A DNA stretch of 64,000 nt from Bacillota bacterium (GCA_023419605.1 JAEZXR010000119.1:62001-126000); one strand, 5' to 3'; counted from the first letter of the stretch, positions 36,707 to 46,344 are shown. Translations and numbers: made by a program. The notes: generated by a model not told the origin, from the sequence alone.

Positions 36707-37537
36707 TTTTCTGAATTTATGAGGCGTCATTTTAAAGTAGCGCTTAAACAGTTCATAAAAATAGCTGATATTTTCAAAACCTGTTTCCAAACAAATATTC
36801 AAAATATCCATATCCGTATTGAGCAGCAAATTTTCGGCGTAAGACATCCGGAGGCTGTTAATATAATCGATGGGAGTTGTAGCAAGGTGCTTTTTGAAAA
36901 CCCGGCAAAGATGTGCGTGGGTCTTTTGGGAGATACGTAGCAAAGCCGGTATGCCTTCTACGAAATTGTCCTTTTCCTCCATTTCTCTGCATACGTCATG
37001 TAACCACTCCGGCTGCTCCAGAGTAAATATGGAGTAGGATCCCATAATATAGCGGGAGAAAAGCTCGATGAGCAATGCCCGTACCTCGGCTTTGATAAGG
37101 CTTTTCTTTGTACTGGAGATCATATTGAGCCTTTCCAGCCTGTGCTGGACATATTCTTTTTCAAGGGTGGACAAAAGAACTACGGGGGGCATTTCCGGGC
37201 TCAGGAGACTGCTTTGGGGAAAACCTTCTCCCAGAAAATTAAACAGGGAGTCTATCACTTCCTTATAGAAGGAAAGGTTGATGAACTGACAGTCATTTTC
37301 CGTGGCTTGCTCGTAATAATGGATGTCACGGTCCCGGATGAATACCAGAGTGTTTTCTTCCAAAAGCTCCTTACGACCATTGATACAGTGGAGTACACTC
37401 CCCTTAAGAATGAGAAAAAGCTCAAAGAAATCATGGTAGTGCTCAGGAGTGGTATTTTTCGCAGAGGAAATAAAGCGGTAATGGGCCTGAATTTCGGGAT
37501 CGATACCGTTGATTGCCAGAAGCTTGCTTGCTTTCAT
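36686..37537 (-). CDS. AraC-family transcriptional regulator
   Basis: 283 residues from ATG 37537 behind TAGGAGG; an upstream extension lacks a binding site. A cupin sensor domain with PEHYHDFFELFLILKGSVLH is followed by two helix-turn-helix motifs, IPALLRISQKTHAHLCRVFK and ILNICLETGFENISYFYELF, and the end YFKMTPHKFRKSK. It is divergent from the broken binding-protein gene and GH28-like gene, which it probably regulated. Confidence 0.85.
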   Translation of the reverse strand: MKASKLLAINGIDPEIQAHYRFISSAKNTTPEHYHDFFELFLILKGSVLHCINGRKELLEENTLVFIRDRDIHYYEQATENDCQFINLSFYKEVIDSLFNFLGEGFPQSSLLSPEMPPVVLLSTLEKEYVQHRLERLNMISSTKKSLIKAEVRALLIELFSRYIMGSYSIFTLEQPEWLHDVCREMEEKDNFVEGIPALLRISQKTHAHLCRVFKKHLATTPIDYINSLRMSYAENLLLNTDMDILNICLETGFENISYFYELFKRYFKMTPHKFRKSKKQHL

Positions 37538-37755
37538 TGGGTACCTCCTAAGGAATAGCAAAATTCGATAATTAGTTTCGATAAAAATTATCTTTAATAT
37601 CAAAATACCATAATTTTCAAATCAAAACAAGGTGAGATTTCTTTTCTTTTATAATGCTAAAATAGCTATATAGCGCATTTCCTTATGCGCATTTACCTCA
37701 TGAGATAATGTGACCGGGCAAATGCACTCTAAGAATTTTTGGAGGGCAAAATAAG

Positions 37756-38149
37756 ATGAACCTGATTGAACAAAGACAATATTTTAAAAAGACAAAACAA
37801 GTTTTACAGGGTGTAGATATGTTATTGAAGGAAAATCTATAAATAAAGATGCAGTGGCAGAAGATGTAGTTACAAATCAAAAAGAGGCTCCTGTTACCAG
37901 CAGAATGATGAACAGAATAAATGCTACAGGGATTCTGGATAAAATCCAGTTATTCAGGAGGTGGAGAAACTTGCTAATGTGAAGTTGGTCATTGATGCTC
38001 CGCCAATCGACAACTACGTTGACAAACTTCAGATCGTAATGGCCTCAGGAGACTTGCCTGATTTGATTTACAATGGTGGAACCGCCGGTAACGGTGCGAA
38101 TGCAAACCATTATTCACTGATGAAAGAGTGTTTTTTAGAAAAAATATGA
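37756..38149 (+). pseudogene. Broken extracellular sugar-binding lipoprotein gene
   Basis: A well-started short frame (GGAGGG, ATG 37756) stops after 28 codons. Then come frame-shifted pieces, the last of which reads EKLANVKLVIDAPPIDNY followed by IVMASGDLPDLIYNGG. That pattern (residues about 60-110 of large carbohydrate solute-binding proteins of the LipO group) is cut off at 38149. The permease genes expected beside it are absent. So an ABC importer was deleted here, leaving the regulator and the GH28-like enzyme. Confidence 0.65.
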
Positions 38150-38165
38150 AAGGGGTATTTATTTT

Positions 38166-40130
38166 ATGTTAAAAAAGTCAAAATTATTAAGTGCATTATT
38201 AATTATTTGTATGCTGGCCAGTCTGTTAACGGCCGCTCCTTTGACAGCAAGTGCGGCTACAATTGTAAGCTATCCATTACCGTCTTGCTATACCACGTCC
38301 GGTCAATACACGGTAAGTGCGGATTCAACCAATATACCTGTTATTGATTCTTCAGCAGTGTTTGAGTATTATAATTATTGCCATTTTTCTTTCTCCGGAA
38401 CGACGACAATCACAATAACAGCAAGCGAGCCAATTAATACATATAATATTTCTCCTCTTGCTTTGGGAATCACTGCAACAAAGAGTGGAAATACACTTAC
38501 ATTTACACTGTCAGAATCCAGATATCTGATAGTAAAAATCAACAGTTTGAAAGATCTGGTTATTGCGGCGGATGCACTTGAAACCAATGTCCCGGCTTCA
38601 TCCGGAACAGGCATATACAATGTTAAAACTCAATATGGCGCAGATAGTACCGGTGCCAATATGGCTACTACTGCTATACAAAATGCCATAAATGCAGCAA
38701 ATGCCGCAGGGGGTGGAATCGTATATGTTCCCGCTGGTGTATATAAATGTGGCAATCTTGTTTTAAAAAGCAATGTTTCGGTTTACCTGGCGGGTGGCTC
38801 GGTTATAAGGGGTTCGGGAAATCCAAGCGATTACACTACCCATTTCCATAAAGATGGCTTATCCAGTGACGGAACATGGTTTATCTATACGGAAGCAAAT
38901 GCAAACAACGTTAAAATATATGGTAGGGGAACTGTTGACGGCAACGGTGATTACATGAGGAATACCAACCATTATCTTAACCACGTTATTGTACCAATGC
39001 AGTGCAGCAACTTCACACTGGATGGAATAATCGTAAGAGATGGCGGTTTCTGGGCTACAATACCCACAAGATCCAATAATGTAACAATCCAGAATACAAA
39101 GCATTTCCAAAATAATAACCGGGATAAAGAAGATGATGCTATTGACGTTCAGGAATGCCAGAATGTTCTTATAAAGCACACCATAGCAATATCGGAGGAT
39201 GACACATACTCATTTAAGACATGGGATGTAGCAACTACGGATATAGCTGCAAATTGGCCTGGAAGTCCTGAAAGCCAGTCAAATGTGGTTGTGGATGATG
39301 CTGTTGCCTGGAGCAGAGCAGGAGCATTCAAGGTTGGAGATGGAGTTAAGCAGCCTCAGGATGGTATAGTTGTTAAAAACTCTTATGTATATAGGTGTTG
39401 GCGTGCAGTAGCGGTAAATTATCTTCATGGGGGGACTCAGACCGCAAAAAACATCGTATTTGACAATATAGATATAGAAGGCTACTGGCCAAGAGCCGGT
39501 TGGACTGCACGTTGGACTGAACTTAATGCAAATGCCGGTCCGATAAAAAATGTGTTCTATAATAATATCAATATACGCAATTTAGGTCTTGCTTCGGTAA
39601 TGAAGGGTACCAGTGATAAAAATACAGTCACTGGAGTTACATTCAACAATGTTCGTGTCAATGGAGTTGCGGCAACTTCATTGACAGAATTGAACATAAC
39701 AAATACCAACAGCTATGCTGCAGCTCCAGGATTTAACACATTGAAATTTGAAGCAGAAGGCTATAACCTTAGTTCAGGGGATATTCACTATGAGGCTTGC
39801 ACTGATGGTGGGCTGGATGTCGGTGGAGGGAGTAATGGCGACTATATAGCATTTAAAAATGTAGACTTCGGTAGTACAGCTAAAACAAGTTGTGATTTGA
39901 AGGTTGCATCTGCTAATTCCGGCGGAAGGATAGAATTCCACTTGGACAGCCCTACAGGCACTATGCTGGGTTATTGGACAGGAGTAAGCACAGGCGGATG
40001 GCAGACATGGTCAGTCAAGAATATTCCACTTAATGCAGGAACGGCAGTAGGAACCCATACTGTATATGTTACTTTTGTTAAGTCGGATTCAACCACAGTT
40101 GCAAATTTAACTTGGTTCCAGTTCAAATAA
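38166..40130 (+). CDS. Secreted GH28-like beta-helix glycosidase with C-terminal CBM6-like domain
   Basis: 654 residues. A signal peptide covers about residues 1-30 (core LSALLIICMLASLLT, end ASAAT). Residues about 150-500 form a right-handed beta-helix of the pectinase type, starting YNVKTQYGADSTGANMATTA, with the probable active site in KEDDAIDVQECQN and SEDDTYSFKTW. The classic GH28 NTD and GHG motifs are not intact, so dextranase or another polysaccharide hydrolase is possible. Residues about 525-654 are a CBM6-like module (KFEAEGYNLSSGDIHYEACT; ends LTWFQFK). AAGGGG precedes the ATG. It acts outside the cell on plant polysaccharide. Confidence 0.75.
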   Translation: MLKKSKLLSALLIICMLASLLTAAPLTASAATIVSYPLPSCYTTSGQYTVSADSTNIPVIDSSAVFEYYNYCHFSFSGTTTITITASEPINTYNISPLALGITATKSGNTLTFTLSESRYLIVKINSLKDLVIAADALETNVPASSGTGIYNVKTQYGADSTGANMATTAIQNAINAANAAGGGIVYVPAGVYKCGNLVLKSNVSVYLAGGSVIRGSGNPSDYTTHFHKDGLSSDGTWFIYTEANANNVKIYGRGTVDGNGDYMRNTNHYLNHVIVPMQCSNFTLDGIIVRDGGFWATIPTRSNNVTIQNTKHFQNNNRDKEDDAIDVQECQNVLIKHTIAISEDDTYSFKTWDVATTDIAANWPGSPESQSNVVVDDAVAWSRAGAFKVGDGVKQPQDGIVVKNSYVYRCWRAVAVNYLHGGTQTAKNIVFDNIDIEGYWPRAGWTARWTELNANAGPIKNVFYNNINIRNLGLASVMKGTSDKNTVTGVTFNNVRVNGVAATSLTELNITNTNSYAAAPGFNTLKFEAEGYNLSSGDIHYEACTDGGLDVGGGSNGDYIAFKNVDFGSTAKTSCDLKVASANSGGRIEFHLDSPTGTMLGYWTGVSTGGWQTWSVKNIPLNAGTAVGTHTVYVTFVKSDSTTVANLTWFQFK

Positions 40131-40199
40131 AATAATAGGACAAAAAACGAAAATTTAAAACGGTTGTAAAAACTACACTGTTATATATACTCTGTAGCA

Positions 40200-40240
40200 A
40201 CGGAAGGTATCATAAGTTATACCCATGGTACCTTCCGCTA
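40200..40240 (+). terminator. Terminator-like hairpin after the GH28-like gene
   Basis: CGGAAGGTA and TACCTTCCG pair about 70 bases downstream of the stop, followed by CTATTTTATTAT. The loop is rather long. Confidence 0.55.
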
Positions 40241-40326
40241 TTTTATTATATACGTAAGTAGTGTAGGATTTTGTTAAAGCGTTGGTGATACCCCAGCTAG
40301 AAATCTTTTATGGCGTCTTGGAACTT

Positions 40327-40413
40327 GTAAAATAATAACCCAGTCTATAGTTTTGCTACACCCTGCATGAATTTCATGAGGGGTCCGCAAAAAAGACTGG
40401 GTTATTACTTTAC
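40327..40413. repeat. Hairpin repeat with conserved core (family A, copy 1)
   Basis: Arms GTAAAATAATAACCCAGTCT and AGACTGGGTTATTACTTTAC pair over 20 bases with one wobble. The core contains TTGCTACACCCTGCATG, then CATGAGGGG, then TCCGCAAAAAAG. The same core with wholly different arms is found at 62436-62522. The unit lies behind metQ and could also act as its terminator. Confidence 0.7.
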
Positions 40414-40419
40414 GGCGCT

Positions 40420-41217
40420 TTAGAATGCAGGTACAATGGCGCCTGCGTACTTTTCATTGATGAACTTCTTCACATCTTCAGAATTCAGTGCATTGACCAG
40501 TTCCTTGATGGCAGCTTCATCCTTGTTATCTGGTCGTACTGTCAGGACATTAGCATAGGGTGAGTTCTTGTCCTCAATAAACAGTGCATCCTTAGTAGGA
40601 TTCAGTTTGCCTTCCAGAGCAAAGTTCGTGTTAATAACGGCCAGGTCAACATCCGGAAGAACTCTTGGGAGCTGCGCAGCTTCCAGTTCTTTAAAGGTCA
40701 GCTTCTTTGTGTTCTCTGTGATATCTTTAGGCGTTTGGCTGAGACCATTGGGGTCCTTCAGCTTGATCAAACCTTGCTTTTGGAGTAACAGAAGGGCTCT
40801 GCCTTCATTGGTAGCGTCATTGGGAACCGCGATAACAGCGCCTTCTTTAATTTCACTAAGCGTCTTGATCTTCTTGGAGTACGCGCCCATAGGTTCTACA
40901 TGAACTTTTGCTACGGATACCAATTTTACATTATTCTTCTGTGCATACTCTTCCATATAAGGAACATGCTGAAAGAAATTCGCGTCTAGCTGCTTATCTG
41001 TCAATGCAGGATTCAATAGAGCGTAATCTGTAAATTCTTTGACTTCCAGGTCAATTCCTTTTTCTTTAAGTGCCGGCTTAATATGATTAAGGATTTCGCT
41101 GTGGGGGAGAATCGTAGCTCCTACTACCAGTTTGCCTGTTTTCTTTCCGCAGCCTACTACGGAGAAGGCCGTTGTGAGTACCAATAAAGCGGCAAGTACA
41201 ATTTTTGTTTTTTTCAT
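40420..41217 (-). CDS. metQ: Methionine ABC transporter substrate-binding lipoprotein
   Basis: 265 residues. Lipoprotein signal with lipobox VVGC (Cys23) after a hydrophobic core. NlpA/MetQ family features include LVVGATILPHSEILNHIKP, DANFFQHVPYMEEYA and IAVPNDATNEGRALLLLQ. It captures methionine (L or D) at the membrane for MetNI. GGAGGTTATTTATA precedes the ATG. It is the last gene of metNIQ under the SAM riboswitch. Confidence 0.95.
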   Translation of the reverse strand: MKKTKIVLAALLVLTTAFSVVGCGKKTGKLVVGATILPHSEILNHIKPALKEKGIDLEVKEFTDYALLNPALTDKQLDANFFQHVPYMEEYAQKNNVKLVSVAKVHVEPMGAYSKKIKTLSEIKEGAVIAVPNDATNEGRALLLLQKQGLIKLKDPNGLSQTPKDITENTKKLTFKELEAAQLPRVLPDVDLAVINTNFALEGKLNPTKDALFIEDKNSPYANVLTVRPDNKDEAAIKELVNALNSEDVKKFINEKYAGAIVPAF

Positions 41218-41309
41218 TATAAATAACCTCCAATTTACATTTATTTTGAAATATATAATTAAAGGAAGAAAAATGCAAGTCCCGGGAATACACTTCCTAC
41301 CTTAAGTTT

Positions 41310-41972
41310 CTATCGTTTATCAAATTTCGCTGCCAGTACATTACCGGCGAACTGGATCAGTTCAACCATGAGAATCAATACGATAATGGTAGCAATCAGT
41401 ACATCGGTCTGAAACCGTTGGTATCCGTAACGGATGGCCAGATCACCCAGCCCCCCGCCGCCGATGGCGCCTGCCATAGCGGAATACCCCAGAATGTTGA
41501 TGATGGTAAGCGTCAGGCCAAGGACCAGGGAAGGCAGCGCTTCGGGAATCATCACCTTAAAAATGATTTGTGGAATGGTAGCACCTACCGACAGGGAAGC
41601 TTCGATAATTCCCCAGCTCACTTCCTTTAAAGAGGATTCGATAATCCTGGCCACAAAGGGAGCGGCTGCCACCGACAAAGGTACAATAGCGGCTGTGGAG
41701 CCGATGGTAGTACCCACAATCAGCCGGGAAAGCGGGAAGATGGCTACGATCAAAATAATAAATGGAACCGAGCGCATTACATTAATAATGGAGCTCAACA
41801 CTTTGTTCAGGTTGGGCCTTTCCCATATATGGCCCTTTTCCGTAATTACCAGTATAATGCCGAGTACAAATCCCAACAAAACGGAGAAAATGGTGGAAAA
41901 GAACACCATATACAGAGTTTCCAATAGGGAAGGAATCAACAGCTCAATCAAACGGGCAAAATCAAACGGCAT
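41310..41972 (-). CDS. metI: Methionine ABC transporter permease
   Basis: 220 residues with about five membrane segments. The MetI family region EVSWGIIEASLSVGATIPQI matches the EAA loop that contacts MetN, and SAMAGAIGGGGLGDLAIRYG is the conserved C-terminal part. GAGGTG precedes the ATG. Its start overlaps the end of metN by 11 bases. Confidence 0.95.
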   Translation of the reverse strand: MPFDFARLIELLIPSLLETLYMVFFSTIFSVLLGFVLGIILVITEKGHIWERPNLNKVLSSIINVMRSVPFIILIVAIFPLSRLIVGTTIGSTAAIVPLSVAAAPFVARIIESSLKEVSWGIIEASLSVGATIPQIIFKVMIPEALPSLVLGLTLTIINILGYSAMAGAIGGGGLGDLAIRYGYQRFQTDVLIATIIVLILMVELIQFAGNVLAAKFDKR

Positions 41973-42984
41973 TGTTCTTTAACACCTCGATTCGAATATC
42001 GTTATCCAAAAGGTACTGGACCGCACCTGCAACATTTTCCTTGGTTCCGGAAAGCTTAATCAGCAGGCTGCCTAACTGCGTATCGCCAATATGCTCGATG
42101 TTGCCGCCGATAATAACGGCATCCACATCCCAGCGCTTCACCATGTTGGAAATCAGGGGCTTTCTTGCACTTTCCCCCAGGAATGCGGCTCTCACATACT
42201 CTTCTTCATAATTATCGTCATCCAGTTTGATATAGGGCGGCAGCTCGGCAATCATGTCCTTCAGGAACCGCTGGGAGGTAGAGGTCTTGGGATCGGAGAA
42301 AACGTCGATGACTCTTCCTTCCTCTACGATGACCCCGTTTTCCATAACAGCCACCTTGTCGCAGAGCTTCTTGATTACATCCATTTCATGGGTGATTACG
42401 ATAATGGTAATGCCCATTTTCCGGTTGATATCCTTTAACAGTCCCAGAATAGACTCCGTTGTAGTCGGGTCCAGTGCCGAGGTGGCTTCATCCGATAGAA
42501 GGATATCCGGCTTGTTTGCCAAGGCGCGAGCGATACCTACTCTTTGTTTCTGTCCTCCCGACAGCTGTGAAGGATAGGCGTTTTTTTTCTCCACCAGGTC
42601 AACCACTTCCAGGAGTTCGTTGACTCTAATTCGTATGATGTTTTCAGGAACTTTTGAAATCCGTAAGGGGAAAGCAATGTTGTCGTATACAGTCGAGTTC
42701 ATTAATAGATTAAAATGCTGAAAAATCATTCCGATTTTCTTGCGCATTTCCCGGAGCCGGGCCGGCTTCAACTGAGTCATATTCTCGCCGTTAATCCGGA
42801 TTTCCCCCGAAGTCGGCACTTCCAGCATGTTAATACAGCGTACCAGCGAGGATTTACCGGCGCCGCTGAGACCGATAATGCCATGGATGTCTCCGTCCCG
42901 GATCGTAAGGTTAATATTATTTAAGGCGTTGACCTTGCCGTTTTGCGATTCGTAAACCTTATGCAGGTTTTTAATTTCAATCAA
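41962..42984 (-). CDS. metN: Methionine ABC transporter ATP-binding protein with NIL domain
   Basis: 340 residues. The start is taken as TTG 42984 (reading Leu/Met-Ile-Glu-Ile-Lys-Asn-Leu) behind AAGGAGTG; a longer frame would add eleven poor residues. Walker A is GLSGAGKSS, signature LSGGQKQRVGIARAL, Walker B ILLSDEATSALD, H-loop VITHEMD. The last 90 residues form the NIL domain, which binds methionine and inhibits transport when the cell is replete. It powers methionine import. Confidence 0.95.
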   Translation of the reverse strand: MIEIKNLHKVYESQNGKVNALNNINLTIRDGDIHGIIGLSGAGKSSLVRCINMLEVPTSGEIRINGENMTQLKPARLREMRKKIGMIFQHFNLLMNSTVYDNIAFPLRISKVPENIIRIRVNELLEVVDLVEKKNAYPSQLSGGQKQRVGIARALANKPDILLSDEATSALDPTTTESILGLLKDINRKMGITIIVITHEMDVIKKLCDKVAVMENGVIVEEGRVIDVFSDPKTSTSQRFLKDMIAELPPYIKLDDDNYEEEYVRAAFLGESARKPLISNMVKRWDVDAVIIGGNIEHIGDTQLGSLLIKLSGTKENVAGAVQYLLDNDIRIEVLKNNAV

Positions 42985-43125
42985 TTCCCATGCACTCCTT
43001 CTATATACAACGCACAAAAGTTTTTATATTCCTTCTTTTGTGCGCTTGTATTTTCTTGCTTGCCTATCGCAAAAATCAGGTTCATTCCGTGTAAAACCAT
43101 TTTCGCGATTTATATAATTTTACAC

Positions 43126-43267
43126 ACAAAAAAATCTCTTTTGGATAAAAGAGATTGGTAACATCTCTTATCTCCCGGTATTTTAAATACCGTAGGAATT
43201 AGCACCTTGCACTTGCGTGCCGGTTGCCGGGTTTCTTCGGGCCTGTCCCTCCACCACTCTGGATAAG
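43126..43267 (-). promoter_or_regulatory. SAM-I (S-box) riboswitch with terminator
   Basis: On the minus strand the conserved S-box runs from CTTATCCAGAGTGGTGGAGG through GACAGGCCC, GAAACCCGGCAACC and AAGGTGCTAATTCC to GGGAGATAAG (43267 to 43167). A terminator, AATCTCTT / AAGAGATT with a T-run, follows at 43156-43126. High SAM would end transcription before metN. Confidence 0.95.
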
Positions 43268-43339
43268 ATTTTCTGTATTCATCTGTCATTCGTTCAATTC
43301 ATTGTTTGTTTTGTTCAATTCATTGAATTACTGTTGAAT

Positions 43340-43368
43340 AGATTACTATAAAAATCGATGGATGTCAA
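43340..43368 (-). promoter_or_regulatory. Promoter of metNIQ
   Basis: Minus-strand TTGACA (43368-43363), 17-base spacer, TAATCT (43345-43340), leading directly into the SAM-I riboswitch. The -35 is perfect and the -10 has two mismatches. Confidence 0.7.
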
Positions 43369-43402
43369 TTACTCTTTAAAAAATATTTTTAACCAATTTT
43401 TG

Positions 43403-43431
43403 TTGACAAACGAAAGAAAGGGTTATATCAT
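43403..43431 (+). promoter_or_regulatory. Promoter of the metB-type gene
   Basis: TTGACA at 43403, 17-base spacer, TATCAT at 43426. An ATATAGGATTA sequence just downstream (43443-43453) weakly resembles the operator-like repeats near cysK. Confidence 0.65.
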
Positions 43432-43505
43432 TTTATAAAACATATAGGATTAGTCAGCTTTTCCTTGAAATACCAATAAATTATGACGTTGCGGGGGTGC
43501 GGTCC

Positions 43506-44639
43506 ATGAATATTCAGACCAGACTTGTCCATGGCAGTAAGGGGTTTGATCCTCATACGGGTGCCATCAGTTTTCCGATTTATCAAAGTGCCACTTTCCG
43601 GCATCCGGGGCCGAATCAGTCCACTGGATACGATTATTCCAGGCTCCAGAATCCTACGAGGGAAGAATTGGAGAACACTGTTGCAGCCCTCGAAAAGGGA
43701 ACGGCGGGATTTGCCTTCTCCAGTGGAATGGCAGCCGTTACCACGGTAATCACTCTGTTTAAAGCCGGGGATCATATTGTAGTCTCTGATGACCTGTATG
43801 GCGGAACCTACCGGCTGTTTGAAGAAATATACAAGGGCTACGGTATGGAATTCTCCTATGTAGATACCAGTGACATGCATGCCATTCAAGAAAGCCTGAA
43901 GCCCAATACCCGGGCTGTTTTTGTAGAAACACCTTCCAATCCCATGATGAAAGTCGCTGATATAGAAGCCATCGTGGAACTTGCAAAAGACCGTAACATG
44001 CTCACCATTGTCGACAATACCTTCCTTACCCCGTACTACCAGCGTCCTCTGGAATTCGGTGCAGATATCATCATTCACAGCGGAACCAAGTACCTGGGAG
44101 GCCACAATGACACTCTGGCGGGCTTTGTTGTGGTAAATAGCGAGGAACTGGCCGAAAGAATTCGATTGCTTCACAAATCCACCGGGGCTACGCTGGCGCC
44201 TTTCGACAGCTGGCTGCTGCTGCGGGGGATAAAAACCCTGGGAGTGCGGCTGGACAAACAGCAGGACAGCGCATTGAAAATCGCCCAATGGTTAAGAACC
44301 CGGCCGCAGGTGGATGCGGTATATTACGTGGGCCTGCCGGATCATGAAGGGTATGAAATATCCAAAAGACAAGCCAGCGGCTTCGGAGCCATGATCTCTT
44401 TCTCGGTGAAAGAGGTGGAACTGGTGGAAAAGATATTAAGCCGGGTAAAAGTTATTGCCTTCGCCGAAAGCCTCGGCGGTGTGGAAAGCCTCATTACTTA
44501 CCCGATGGTGCAAACACATTCGGCCATACCGGTGGAAATGCGGGAACGGTTAGGCGTGAACGACAAACTTCTACGATTGTCCGTGGGAATTGAAGCAGTA
44601 GAGGACCTGATGGAAGATTTGGAACAGGCCATGGGCTAA
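43506..44639 (+). CDS. metB: Cystathionine gamma-synthase / O-acylhomoserine sulfhydrylase type enzyme
   Basis: 377 residues from ATG 43506, preceded by GCGGGGGTGCGG. Cys/Met metabolism PLP enzyme: GYDYSRLQNPTREELENTVA, FSSGMAAVTTV, PLP lysine K195 in HSGTKYLGGHND, and FAESLGGVESLITYP near the C-terminus. The last motif resembles the Bacillus MetI-type gamma-synthase more than beta-lyases. It would make cystathionine or homocysteine from activated homoserine. It is paired with a second paralogue downstream, as in Bacillus metI-metC, but a hairpin repeat separates the two. Confidence 0.88.
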   Translation: MNIQTRLVHGSKGFDPHTGAISFPIYQSATFRHPGPNQSTGYDYSRLQNPTREELENTVAALEKGTAGFAFSSGMAAVTTVITLFKAGDHIVVSDDLYGGTYRLFEEIYKGYGMEFSYVDTSDMHAIQESLKPNTRAVFVETPSNPMMKVADIEAIVELAKDRNMLTIVDNTFLTPYYQRPLEFGADIIIHSGTKYLGGHNDTLAGFVVVNSEELAERIRLLHKSTGATLAPFDSWLLLRGIKTLGVRLDKQQDSALKIAQWLRTRPQVDAVYYVGLPDHEGYEISKRQASGFGAMISFSVKEVELVEKILSRVKVIAFAESLGGVESLITYPMVQTHSAIPVEMRERLGVNDKLLRLSVGIEAVEDLMEDLEQAMG

Positions 44640-44759
44640 GGGCTCAAAACTCCCTAAGGAGAATTCTGTTTTAACTCCATGGTGGCAGGTATAGTGAAGT
44701 TTCTTTCTTCGAGAAGGCATGAAAACTAAAAACCAAGTTGGTTAAAACCAACGGCATTA

Positions 44760-44863
44760 TAGACATCCAACTTGAATTTGAATTGATCCAGTGGCAAAAC
44801 GACCTTAAAATCCGGGCATTTTTATCACTGGAAATTATAAGATGTAAAACTGGATATCTATAG
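44760..44863. repeat. Hairpin repeat (family B) between the tandem PLP genes
   Basis: Arms TATAGACATCCAACTT and AAAACTGGATATCTATA pair with wobbles. Inside, TTGAATTGATCCAGTGG and ATCACTGGAAATTATAAG match the boxes of the copy at 28413-28512, as does the centre AATCCGGGCATTTTTA. It is intergenic, ending 42 bases before the next gene. Confidence 0.65.
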
Positions 44864-44904
44864 CAGAAGATGAAGCAAAAATAGAAGAAAATGAGGTGAA
44901 ATCC

Positions 44905-46038
44905 ATGAATTTCGGCACAAAACTCATTCATAACGGCAACGAAATCGAACCGGCAACCGGAGCCCTCAGCATCCCTATCTACCAGGTATCTACCTATCAT
45001 CAGGCAGACATCGACAACCCGGGCGAATACGATTACTCCCGTTCGGGGAACCCCACAAGAAAGGCGCTGGAAGACAGCATTGCAAAGCTGGAGAGCGGAA
45101 TACGCGGCTTTGCCTTCGCATCGGGAATGGCGGCCACTTCCTCCGCATTGTCTATATTCTCGGCAGGTGACCACATCATCGTGTGCGAAGATGTCTATGG
45201 TGGAACCTATCGGATCACCAGCAATTTCTTCAACCGATTTCAGGTCGATATCACCTTTATAGATGCATCGGACCTCAACACGATAGAAAAAGCCATAAGA
45301 CCCAACACAAAAGCAGTTTTCCTTGAAACCCCTTCCAACCCGTTGTTGAAAATCACCGACCTGAAAGGTGCCGTAAAACTGGCAAAAGAGCATGGTTTGC
45401 TGGTTCTGGTGGACAATACCTTCATGTCTCCCTACCTCCAGAGGCCCCTGGAACTGGGCGTCGACATCGTCATCCACAGTGCCACCAAATTCATCGGAGG
45501 CCACAGCGATGTCATCAGTGGCCTGGTGGTAGTAAAAGACGAGGAACTGGCTAAACGGGTCTATTTCGTTCAAAACGGGTTTGGAGCCGTACTGGGTCCT
45601 CAGGACTGCTGGCTGCTGCTGCGGGGGCTGAAAACCCTTAAAGTACGGATGGACTACCAGCAGCAAACGGCGCAAAAGCTGGCGGAATGGCTGCAGCAGC
45701 ACCCAAAGGTAGAGCAGGTGTACTATCCCGGACTGGGAAACCATCCCGGCAAGGAAATCCATGATGCCCAATCCTACGGACCTGGCGCCGTACTCTCCTT
45801 CAAAACGAAAGACACCCAAACTGCCAAAAACTTCATGAAAAACGTAAAACTCGCCGCCGTAGCCGTGAGCCTGGGCGGTGTAGAAACCATCGCCTCCTAT
45901 CCCGTAAAAATGTCCCACGCCTCCATGCCGCCGGACCAGCGGGAAAGGTTGGGCATCACCGACACCCTGATCCGGATTTCGGTAGGGTTGGAGGAGATCG
46001 AAGACCTCATAGAGGATTTTGGAAGGGCTTTGGGCTGA
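44905..46038 (+). CDS. metC: Cystathionine beta-lyase type enzyme
   Basis: 377 residues from ATG 44905 behind GAGGTG. YDYSRSGNPTRKALEDSIAK, FASGMAATSS, PLP lysine K195 in HSATKFIGGHSD, and SLGGVETIASYPVKMSHASM. The YPVKMSHASMP end is typical of the Bacillus MetC beta-lyase or of cystathionine gamma-lyases, so it either makes homocysteine from cystathionine or runs the reverse path to cysteine. It is clearly paralogous to the preceding gene; the substrate choice is inferred from one motif. Confidence 0.85.
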   Translation: MNFGTKLIHNGNEIEPATGALSIPIYQVSTYHQADIDNPGEYDYSRSGNPTRKALEDSIAKLESGIRGFAFASGMAATSSALSIFSAGDHIIVCEDVYGGTYRITSNFFNRFQVDITFIDASDLNTIEKAIRPNTKAVFLETPSNPLLKITDLKGAVKLAKEHGLLVLVDNTFMSPYLQRPLELGVDIVIHSATKFIGGHSDVISGLVVVKDEELAKRVYFVQNGFGAVLGPQDCWLLLRGLKTLKVRMDYQQQTAQKLAEWLQQHPKVEQVYYPGLGNHPGKEIHDAQSYGPGAVLSFKTKDTQTAKNFMKNVKLAAVAVSLGGVETIASYPVKMSHASMPPDQRERLGITDTLIRISVGLEEIEDLIEDFGRALG

Positions 46039-46149
46039 GAATAACCTCTTAGGTCCAAATCCTACTACTTAGGTATAATTTAATATAAGTATGGAGTATA
46101 ATTACGAATACGTAGGATAACATAAAACACCGACCTAGTATAATTCTGA

Positions 46150-46198
46150 GCCTAACCCTCATCCCCTGGCCCCTTCTCCCAACATTGGGAGAAGGGGG
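46150..46198. repeat. Palindromic repeat, CCTAACCCTCATCCCC type (family C)
   Basis: CCTAACCCTCATCCCCTGGC followed by CCCTTCTCCC, a short AACATT spacer, and GGGAGAAGGGGG. A degenerate neighbour lies at 46206-46250. It is related to the unit at 36344. Confidence 0.6.
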
Positions 46199-46344
46199 AT
46201 TTGAACCTTGTTCGGCTCTCTTTTCCTACCAATTTTGGAAAGGGAGTTGGAGAGTTAAAACTGCAAAGGCCACTTTAAAGAATGCTCTCCATTCTTTTTC
46301 CAACGATGTGCCCATGCATAAATCTCCCTAAAAGAGGGTGATCA

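Noticed and set aside
40327..40413. Simple intrinsic terminator of metQ
   Set aside because: The stem could terminate, but the same core appears at 62436 with other arms and before a gene, so it is listed as a repeat that may also act as terminator.
43428..44288. A 286-residue open frame on the minus strand
   Set aside because: It mirrors the metB-type gene and crosses its promoter, without a binding site or a recognisable domain.
44671..45918. A 415-residue open frame on the minus strand
   Set aside because: It lies opposite the metC-type gene, has an odd composition and no family motif, and is a by-product of codon bias on the plus strand.
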